From Actinobacillus lignieresii (GTDB lineage: Bacteria > Pseudomonadota > Gammaproteobacteria > Enterobacterales > Pasteurellaceae), in assembly GCF_900444945.1 (NCBI RefSeq), contig NZ_UFRM01000001.1, forward strand, positions 1,374,501-1,438,500: a DNA stretch of 64,000 bases, written 5' to 3'. The position numbers and the translations under genes were made by a program. Shown here piece by piece: positions 57,762 through 64,000 of the stretch. The first letter of the stretch is position 1, and every line of letters starts with the position of its first letter. The notes beneath the pieces are model-generated. The model was given only the letters and a program-made list of their open reading frames with translations, was not told the DNA's origin and did not search any database.

Positions 57762-58557
57762 TAAATAGCTCCTCGGTATAATCTTTAGCCGGATAATGGA
57801 AACGCACAGGTCCGTCCGCTTTTCCCGCCAAAAATTGAATCACTTGCGGATCTTGGCTCGCCTTTAATGCTTCCGGCGAGCCTTCGGCAATCACACGTTT
57901 ATCCGCCACAATATAGGCATAATCCGCAATACTCAGCACTTCCGCCACGTCGTGCGAAACTACGATAGAAGTCAAATTAAGCGCCTGATTTAATTTTTTA
58001 ATCAGTTCGACAATCACACCCATACTAATCGGATCTTGTCCGGTAAAAGGCTCGTCATACATAATTAATTCTGGATCGAGTGCAATCGCACGCGCCAAAG
58101 CAGCACGTCTTGCCATCCCGCCCGACAATTCCGCCGGCATCAGATCCGCCGCACCTCGCAAGCCGACCGACTCTAGTTTCATTAGAACTAATTTGCGAAT
58201 GAGCTGTTCAGGTAATTTTGTATGTTCACGAATAGGGAAAGCAACGTTATCGAAAGTGGATAAATCCGTGAACAAGGCTCCCGACTGAAATAACATTCCC
58301 ATTCGTTGGCGAATCGCGTATAACTGGCTATTTGACGCTTTGCACACATCTTCACCGTCAAATAATATTTCACCGGATTCAGGGACAATTTGTCCGCCAA
58401 TTAAACGAAGCAAGGTGGTTTTACCAATACCGGACGGCCCCATAATTGCGGTAATTTTCCCTTTCCGTACTTTCAAATTTAAGTTGTCATAAATGACTCG
58501 CTCACCTCGTCTAAAGGTAAGATTCTTTACTTCAACCAAGTATTCATGAGCACGCAT
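57754..58557 (-). CDS. mlaF: Phospholipid transporter ATPase MlaF
   Basis: ABC ATPase of the Mla phospholipid transporter, 267 residues (E. coli 269). Walker [10 protein letters not shown] is at residues 40-48, the signature is [15 protein letters not shown] and Walker [13 protein letters not shown], the Met-containing signature and GQDP being characteristic of MCE-linked ATPases. It is the first gene of mlaFEDCB-ibaG. The 270-base gap upstream is shared with the divergent degQ gene. Confidence 0.96.
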   Translation of the reverse strand: MRAHEYLVEVKNLTFRRGERVIYDNLNLKVRKGKITAIMGPSGIGKTTLLRLIGGQIVPESGEILFDGEDVCKASNSQLYAIRQRMGMLFQSGALFTDLSTFDNVAFPIREHTKLPEQLIRKLVLMKLESVGLRGAADLMPAELSGGMARRAALARAIALDPELIMYDEPFTGQDPISMGVIVELIKKLNQALNLTSIVVSHDVAEVLSIADYAYIVADKRVIAEGSPEALKASQDPQVIQFLAGKADGPVRFHYPAKDYTEELFND

Positions 58558-58735
58558 TGGAATTTTCTTTATTTATACAAAACATAATAAAATGGTTGGC
58601 AATACTCTATTAACTGCCCTATAAAGTCAAAGGATTTTTAACTTTTGACAGAAAATGAACAATTTCATGACAATCTTTTGCAGATTTTTTGTCTGAGTAA
58701 AGGGTGATTTTTTATAAAGACACTTGCTTTTTTAA

Positions 58736-58763
58736 GGAACCGTCACCAAATTAAATGGTCTGA
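58736..58763 (+). promoter_or_regulatory. Probable sigma-E (RpoE) promoter for the HtrA protease
   Basis: GGAACCG (58736-58742) and TCTGA (58759-58763) are separated by 16 bp, matching the RpoE consensus GGAACTT-N15/16-TCTGA in sequence and spacing. The start codon is about 65 bases downstream. HtrA/DegP genes are classic RpoE targets. Confidence 0.8.
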
Positions 58764-58827
58764 GGAAACGCGAGTAACAATGCGAACTCGTTTTATTGTT
58801 GCACACAACTTAAAAGGATAAATATAA

Positions 58828-60222
58828 ATGAATAGAGTAATGAAAAAATCAATTTTAGCTTCATTATTATTAGGTCTAGGTTTATTTTCAACGCCGGCGA
58901 CGACTTTTGCCACTTTACCGATTGCCATTGACGGGCAAACAATGCACAGCCTTGCGCCGATGATAGAAAAAGTACGTCCTGCGGTAGTAAGTATTGCGGT
59001 TGAAGGAAAAACACAGGCGGGAAAAACCCAATATCGTCGTGATATTCCGGAAGAATTCGAATTTTTCTTTGGACCGGATATGTTCGGTGAACGCAGTGCG
59101 CCACGTAATTTCCGAGGGCAAGGATCCGGCGCGATCATCAATGCTGAAAAAGGTTATGTGATTACCAATAACCACGTAATCAAGGATGCGGATAAAATTA
59201 CCATTAAACTTGAAGACGGTCGTGAATTTAAAGCGAAATTAGTCGGTGCGGATCCGTTATCCGACGTGGCATTAGTACAAATGGAAAACCCGAAAGATTT
59301 AATCGAATTAAAATTTGCCGACTCGGATAAATTGCGCGTCGGTGATTTTAGTGTAGCTATCGGTAACCCGTTCGGTTTAGGTCAAACCGTTACATCCGGC
59401 ATTATTTCTGCGTTAGGACGTTCGACCGGTAGTATCGACGAAGGTTATGAAAGCTATATTCAAACGGATGCTGCGGTAAACCAAGGTAACTCTGGCGGTC
59501 CGTTAATCAATTTAAACGGTGAATTAATCGGTATTAATACGGCGATTATCTCTCCGAGCGGTGGGAATGCGGGCATTGCTTTCGCAATTCCGAGTAATAT
59601 GGCGAATAGCCTTGTACAACAAATTATCGAATTCGGTGAAGTGAAACGCGGTATGTTGGGTATTAAAGGCGGTGAATTAAATGCCGATCTTGCAAAAGAG
59701 TTTAATATCAGCGCACAACAAGGTGCATTTATCAGTGAAGTGTTTGCTGATTCGGCTGCAGCTAAAGCCGGCTTAAAAGCGGGCGATGTTATTACTGAAA
59801 TTAACGGTCAAAAAATCCGTAGTTTCAGTGAATTACGTGCAAAAGTTGCAACGTCCGGCGTAGGTAAAGAAATCGAGCTGACTTATTTACGTGACGGTAA
59901 AACGGAAAAAGCGAAAGTGACTTTACAAGCGGAACAAGGTAAAAGCGTAAGCGCAACCACGAAGGACATTCTCCCCGGACTTAAAGGGGCGGAATTAACT
60001 AACTTCGATAAAGATCGCGTTAAAGGCGTCGCGATTGCGAAAGTAGAAAAAGGCTCGTTAGCGGAACAACGCGGTTTGGCGGAAGGCGATGTGATTGTCG
60101 GGGTAAACCGCATTGCTGTAGAAAATCTTACGCAATTACGTCAAGTCTTAGATTCAAAACCGTCTGTCGTTGCCCTTAATATTTTACGTAACGGCGCAAA
60201 CTTTTACTTAATTCTTCAATAA
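58828..60222 (+). CDS. Periplasmic serine protease of the DegQ/DegP (HtrA) family
   Basis: Exported protease/chaperone of 464 residues. Signal peptide: basic MNRVMKK, hydrophobic core, likely cleavage after TTFA (residue 28). The catalytic triad is His116 (TNNHVIKDA), Asp146 (DPLSDVALV) and Ser222 (QGNSGGPL). Two PDZ domains follow (GMLGIKGGELNADLAKEF and the C-terminal KGVAIAKVEKGSLAEQRGL). It has a short LA loop, which suggests DegQ more than DegP, but Pasteurellaceae often have a single HtrA serving both roles. AAAAGGA precedes the ATG and an RpoE-type promoter lies upstream. Confidence 0.93.
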   Translation: MNRVMKKSILASLLLGLGLFSTPATTFATLPIAIDGQTMHSLAPMIEKVRPAVVSIAVEGKTQAGKTQYRRDIPEEFEFFFGPDMFGERSAPRNFRGQGSGAIINAEKGYVITNNHVIKDADKITIKLEDGREFKAKLVGADPLSDVALVQMENPKDLIELKFADSDKLRVGDFSVAIGNPFGLGQTVTSGIISALGRSTGSIDEGYESYIQTDAAVNQGNSGGPLINLNGELIGINTAIISPSGGNAGIAFAIPSNMANSLVQQIIEFGEVKRGMLGIKGGELNADLAKEFNISAQQGAFISEVFADSAAAKAGLKAGDVITEINGQKIRSFSELRAKVATSGVGKEIELTYLRDGKTEKAKVTLQAEQGKSVSATTKDILPGLKGAELTNFDKDRVKGVAIAKVEKGSLAEQRGLAEGDVIVGVNRIAVENLTQLRQVLDSKPSVVALNILRNGANFYLILQ

Positions 60223-60235
60223 AAACGAAGCATAA

Positions 60236-60263
60236 AAAATCCCACCGTTGGTGGGATTTTTTT
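60236..60263. terminator. Bidirectional terminator between htrA gene and yfcH
   Basis: AAAAATCCCACC and GGTGGGATTTTTTT form a strong stem with a 4-base loop between convergent genes. Confidence 0.9.
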
Positions 60264-61149
60264 ATTTAAGCATTTGTACAAAGTCTAATATTTCATATTT
60301 AAATTTAAAACCCGCATCCTGTAATTTCTTAGGAATAAGCGGTTGATTATCCAATAATAATTGCGCACGTTCTCCCAATACCAGTTTTAAGATAAAGCCC
60401 GGTACGGGGAAAATCGCATATTTTCTTAAAGCGTCTGCTAAACGGCGATTAAATTCGGTATTCGTAACCGGTTGCGGTGCAACAAGATTAAAAGCTCCTC
60501 GACATTTTGTATTTTTCAGCAGAAATAACACCGCTTGTATATGATCTTCCAAGCTAATCCACGCCCAATATTGCTTACCGGAACCTAATCTACCGGCTAA
60601 ATTAAGACGATATAGCGGTAACATCTTCGCTAAAGCACCGCCGTGCTTGGCGAGTACCATTCCGGTTCTAATTAAGCAAACTCTCGTCACATCATTCGCT
60701 TTCAGCGCCGTTTCTTCCCATTGTCGGCAAATTTGTGCCGTAAAGTTTGTACCGCTGCTTGCCGATTCGGTATAAAAATTATCCGATACGGCCAAATCAC
60801 CGTAAAATCCGCTTGCCGATCCGGAAATAAAGGTATGAGGAGGATTCGAACTCGCTTTTATTAAGCGCACTAATTCGGCGGTAATATTTACCCTGCTATC
60901 AACTAAAACCTTTTTCTGCTCGGCTGTCCAAGCCTTATTAAAAATAGGCTCGCCGGCAAGGTTGATCACCGCATCAAATTGATTAAAATCTTTAAAACTT
61001 GTTAAATCTCGGCAAAATTCGACCGCTTGCGGCAATGTTGCGGGCATCGCTTGACGAGTTAAAATCGTCAAATTATGCCCTTCCGCAACTAATGCTTTCA
61101 CTAAAGCCTGTCCGATAAAGCCGGTACCGCCGGTAAGAAAAATGTTCAT
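60262..61149 (-). CDS. yfcH: TIGR01777 family epimerase (YfcH-like)
   Basis: NAD(P)-binding Rossmann protein of 295 residues (E. coli YfcH 297) in the extended SDR superfamily. The N-terminal cofactor motif is TGGTGFIGQALVKAL; INLAGEPIFNKAWT and SGSASGFYGDL are signatures of this subfamily. GGALAKMLPLYRLNLAGRLGSGKQYWAWI is highly characteristic. Physiological substrate unknown. Its start overlaps the argR stop by one base (TAATG), so it is co-expressed with the arginine repressor, perhaps without functional link. Confidence 0.9.
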   Translation of the reverse strand: MNIFLTGGTGFIGQALVKALVAEGHNLTILTRQAMPATLPQAVEFCRDLTSFKDFNQFDAVINLAGEPIFNKAWTAEQKKVLVDSRVNITAELVRLIKASSNPPHTFISGSASGFYGDLAVSDNFYTESASSGTNFTAQICRQWEETALKANDVTRVCLIRTGMVLAKHGGALAKMLPLYRLNLAGRLGSGKQYWAWISLEDHIQAVLFLLKNTKCRGAFNLVAPQPVTNTEFNRRLADALRKYAIFPVPGFILKLVLGERAQLLLDNQPLIPKKLQDAGFKFKYEILDFVQMLK

Positions 61150-61610
61150 TAGAAAGAAGACTCGAATAATTCGGTGACATTCTGCATCAGAACTTCCACC
61201 GGAGTAACCTTAGTCGGTGTGATAAAAATCGTATCGTCACCGGCAATCGTGCCTAAAATACCTTCGCTTTTTCCCATCGAATCAAGCAAACGCGCGATAA
61301 GCTGTGCCGCACCTGGGCTGGTTTTTACCACAATCAACACATCATTATGATCAATATCCACCACTAAATTTTTTAGCGGACTGGACGTTGTCGGCACGCC
61401 TAATTCCACAGGCAACTGATAAACCATTTCCATCTTGGTATTACGCGTTCTGACCGCGCCGAATTTTGACAACATACGAGAAACTTTGGACTGATTAATA
61501 TTCTCAAAGCCCAGCTCTTGTAGTGCGGTGACGATCTCACTCTGTGAACCGAATTTTTCTTGCTTTAATAATGCTTTAAACGCTTCGGATAACTTATCAA
61601 GCTTTTCCAT
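61149..61610 (-). CDS. argR: Arginine repressor ArgR
   Basis: Hexameric arginine-responsive DNA-binding repressor, 153 residues from ATG 61610. A GTG two codons earlier is possible, but AGGG lies just ahead of this ATG. The N-terminal winged helix shows [28 protein letters not shown]; the C-terminal arginine-binding domain shows [14 protein letters not shown] and [13 protein letters not shown], with the Asp pair contacting arginine. It is divergent from mdh, as in E. coli. I did not find a strong ARG box in the shared gap, so autoregulation is uncertain. Confidence 0.96.
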   Translation of the reverse strand: MEKLDKLSEAFKALLKQEKFGSQSEIVTALQELGFENINQSKVSRMLSKFGAVRTRNTKMEMVYQLPVELGVPTTSSPLKNLVVDIDHNDVLIVVKTSPGAAQLIARLLDSMGKSEGILGTIAGDDTIFITPTKVTPVEVLMQNVTELFESSF

Positions 61611-61803
61611 TTTCACCCTTTTTTATTTAATGATAAATACTAATTTATGACCGATTCTTGCTTACTTATACCAAAAAATCAATCTAAATCAAACATTAGA
61701 AAAATTTTTTATAAATATTAGTTTATTAAGCATCAATCCGAATAAATGTTTGGTAAACTTAGCCCAGTTCTATTTTTTAACTATTATTGATTAGGAGTTA
61801 TTT

Positions 61804-62757
61804 ATGAAAGTTGCACTTTTAGGCGCAGCGGGCGGGATTGGTCAAACCTTAGCCCTATTATTAAAACTTCGTTTACCTGTCGGCACCGACTTAGCATTAT
61901 ATGATATTTCCCCCGTAACGCCGGGGATTGCGGTCGATATCAGCCACATACCGACTTCGGTTAGTGCGGTAGGTTACTCCGGTGAAGATCCGAGTGAGGC
62001 GTTAAAAGGCGCAAATCTTGTGATTATTACCGCCGGCGTAGCGCGTAAACCGGGTATGACGCGTGCGGATTTATTCAATATCAATGCGGATATTGTAAAA
62101 AATTTAGTTGAAAAAGTGGCGGAAGTTTGCCCGAAAGCTTGTATCGGTATCGTAACCAATCCGGTCAATACCCTTGTGCCGATTGCAGCGGAAGTACTAC
62201 GTAAAGCCGGTGTTTATGATAAACGTAAATTATTCGGTGTAACAACGCTTGACGTGGTTCGCGCCAAAACATTTACTTCCGAATTAAAAGAGAAACATGT
62301 CGAAACGGTTAAAGTTCCGGTAATCGGCGGTCATTCAGGTCCGACTATCCTTCCTCTTCTTTCTCAAGCATTGTCCGAAGGTCTTCCGCTTTCATTTACT
62401 CAAGAAGAAATCGAGGCTTTAACTTACCGTATCCAAAATGCCGGTACGGAAGTGGTTGAAGCGAAAGCCGGCGGCGGTTCGGCAACACTTTCTATGGCGG
62501 AATCCGGCGCACGTTTTGCCGTTGCGGTATTTAAAGCGTTATTAGGTGAAGATTGCGTACGTTACGCCTATGTAGAAAGTAAAGAGGGTTCCGGTTATCC
62601 CGAATTCTTTGCTCATCCAGTACGTTTCGGATTAACCGGTGTGGAAGAACTGTTACCTATCGGCAAATTAAGCGAATATGAACAAGCAAAACTGGACGAG
62701 TTAAAACCTGTGCTTGAAGCGGATATTGCTCTCGGTAAAAATTTTGTAAATCCATAA
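61804..62757 (+). CDS. mdh: Malate dehydrogenase
   Basis: NAD-dependent enzyme interconverting malate and oxaloacetate; 317 residues (E. coli 312). The cofactor fold is [18 protein letters not shown] at the N-terminus. Substrate-binding Arg residues lie in [17 protein letters not shown], the catalytic Asp-His pair is in VVRAKTF and [11 protein letters not shown], and [14 protein letters not shown] is typical of the mitochondrial-like class. TAGGAG precedes the ATG. The stop is followed by a strong terminator. Divergent from argR. Confidence 0.97.
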   Translation: MKVALLGAAGGIGQTLALLLKLRLPVGTDLALYDISPVTPGIAVDISHIPTSVSAVGYSGEDPSEALKGANLVIITAGVARKPGMTRADLFNINADIVKNLVEKVAEVCPKACIGIVTNPVNTLVPIAAEVLRKAGVYDKRKLFGVTTLDVVRAKTFTSELKEKHVETVKVPVIGGHSGPTILPLLSQALSEGLPLSFTQEEIEALTYRIQNAGTEVVEAKAGGGSATLSMAESGARFAVAVFKALLGEDCVRYAYVESKEGSGYPEFFAHPVRFGLTGVEELLPIGKLSEYEQAKLDELKPVLEADIALGKNFVNP

Positions 62758-62770
62758 TGAAATATAAATA

Positions 62771-62799
62771 AAGGGTTGAGTTATTCAACCCTTTTTTAT
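62771..62799 (+). terminator. Terminator after mdh
   Basis: AAGGGTTGA and TCAACCCTT with a 5-base loop, followed by a T-run, 14 bases past the mdh stop. Confidence 0.9.
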
Positions 62800-62846
62800 A
62801 TGCTCAAAGCGGTTGCTTATTTTTTAACTCTATAAGGATTTTAATT

Positions 62847-63116
62847 ATGCGTAATCGTCACGTATTTTCTCTATTGGTTCTATTAACTACCGTTACCGCC
62901 TGTTCCTCTCATCAAAAGGTTCAAGTAGTTAAAGTTCCGGCAACAAAGACCGAATATACACAAGTGCAAAATATGCCGAATATTGATAGCAGTAAAATTC
63001 CTGCAAATGTAACCGCAATTTGTGTCGATGGCAGTTATTCCACTTCTCCTATTGCCGAAGCTTGCCTAGGTAACGGAGGTGCAAAACAAATTATTTCTCG
63101 TCATCATTCCTACTAA
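62847..63116 (+). CDS. Small predicted lipoprotein, function unknown
   Basis: Predicted lipoprotein of 89 residues with lipobox TVTAC (Cys19) after a hydrophobic N-terminus (MRNRHVFSLLVLLTTVTAC). The mature part includes KVPATKTEYTQVQNMPNID and a Cys pair (ICVDGSYSTSPIAEACLGNGG) that could form a disulfide, then ends in RHHSY. AAGGA precedes the ATG. It is a single gene between mdh and adk with its own terminator-like uptake-signal hairpin. I do not recognise a characterised family. Confidence 0.78.
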   Translation: MRNRHVFSLLVLLTTVTACSSHQKVQVVKVPATKTEYTQVQNMPNIDSSKIPANVTAICVDGSYSTSPIAEACLGNGGAKQIISRHHSY

Positions 63117-63121
63117 GATAT

Positions 63122-63166
63122 AAAAAAACAAGCGGTTGATTTTTTATTAAAATCAACCGCTTTTTC
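63122..63166. terminator. Uptake-signal hairpin between small lipoprotein and adk
   Basis: AAAAAACAAGCGGTTGATTTT and its complement AAAATCAACCGCTTTTT form a near-perfect stem with A and T flanks, between convergent genes. Confidence 0.85.
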
Positions 63167-63183
63167 ATATTTATTTAGGAAGA

Positions 63184-63870
<687 letters not shown>

Positions 63871-63921
63871 CTAAGGCAGTGACCTTACCGATTACTGCCT
63901 GAAATTGCAAATTTTTTATGA

Positions 63922-63962
63922 AAAATAACCGCTTGCAAGAAGCCCTCACAAGCGGTTATTTA
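63922..63962. terminator. Uptake-signal hairpin at the right edge
   Basis: AAAATAACCGCTTG and CAAGCGGTTATTTA are inverted around AAGAAGCCCTCA; a GGCAGT/ACTGCC stem also lies at about 63875-63898. The genes to the right are outside the window. Confidence 0.7.
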
Positions 63963-64000
63963 TACACTTATTTTAGCAATTAGAAAATGTAATTTACATT

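Overview
The window is a stretch of ordinary chromosome from a gamma-proteobacterium of the family Pasteurellaceae, most likely Actinobacillus (A. pleuropneumoniae or a close relative). The main sign is the many copies of the Actinobacillus-type DNA uptake signal (core ACAAGCGGTC, often shortened to AAGCGGT), both singly and as inverted pairs that form intergenic hairpins. Gene content and order fit this: mlaFEDCB-ibaG-murA, clpP-clpX, dnaQ next to tRNA-Asp, argR divergent from mdh, tRNA-Val/gltX/tRNA-Ala, and pstSCAB-phoBR without phoU. Base composition looks moderately AT-rich. The species name is inference; the family assignment is well supported.

Layout from left to right. 1-5158: maltose/maltodextrin uptake and use (end of malE, malF, malG, malQ). 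5341-7785: CstA-family pyruvate/peptide permease and a TatD-family hydrolase. 7849-15021: a mostly leftward block with glutathione reductase, a yqhA-type membrane gene broken by an in-frame stop, a nitroreductase, an AzlCD amino-acid exporter, a lone sapF-like ATPase, fbaA and pgk. 15179-19782: three neighbouring SLC13/ion-transporter-superfamily permeases. 19978-27838: parE, then the phosphate regulon phoR, phoB, pstB, pstA, pstC, pstS with two PHO boxes. 27971-31369: a copper-responsive locus, cueR divergent from a DUF411 protein, copZ and copA, sharing a textbook MerR-type promoter with a 19-bp spacer. 31379-31592: a non-coding array of small hairpins. 31603-37796: SDR, YdjA-like nitroreductase, SppA, RNase I, SprT and NADH dehydrogenase II. 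37987-42184: tex, a PilF-like lipoprotein and rlmN.

42434-45510: four tandem tRNA-Val genes, gltX, tRNA-Ala and a YefM-YoeB toxin-antitoxin pair. 45532-49140: ycaR, lpxK, clpX, clpP and a SufE-like protein. 49202-50625: two tRNA-Asp genes, dnaQ and a small lipoprotein. 50702-53629: ettA and a small cluster of a CxxC AhpD-like protein, a periplasmic rhodanese and a Met/His-rich repeat protein. 53687-58557: murA, ibaG and the Mla phospholipid transport operon. 58828-63828: a DegQ/HtrA protease behind a probable sigma-E promoter, yfcH, argR, mdh, a small lipoprotein and adk.

Most of the window is core genome, and no clearly new multi-gene system stands out. The points most worth a second look are the broken yqhA gene, the hairpin array after copA with a dispersed repeat that recurs 6 kb away, the Met/His-rich HxxM repeat protein and its redox neighbours, the isolated sapF with a degenerate ABC signature, the internal PHO box before pstC, and the systematic use of uptake-signal pairs as terminator-like hairpins.
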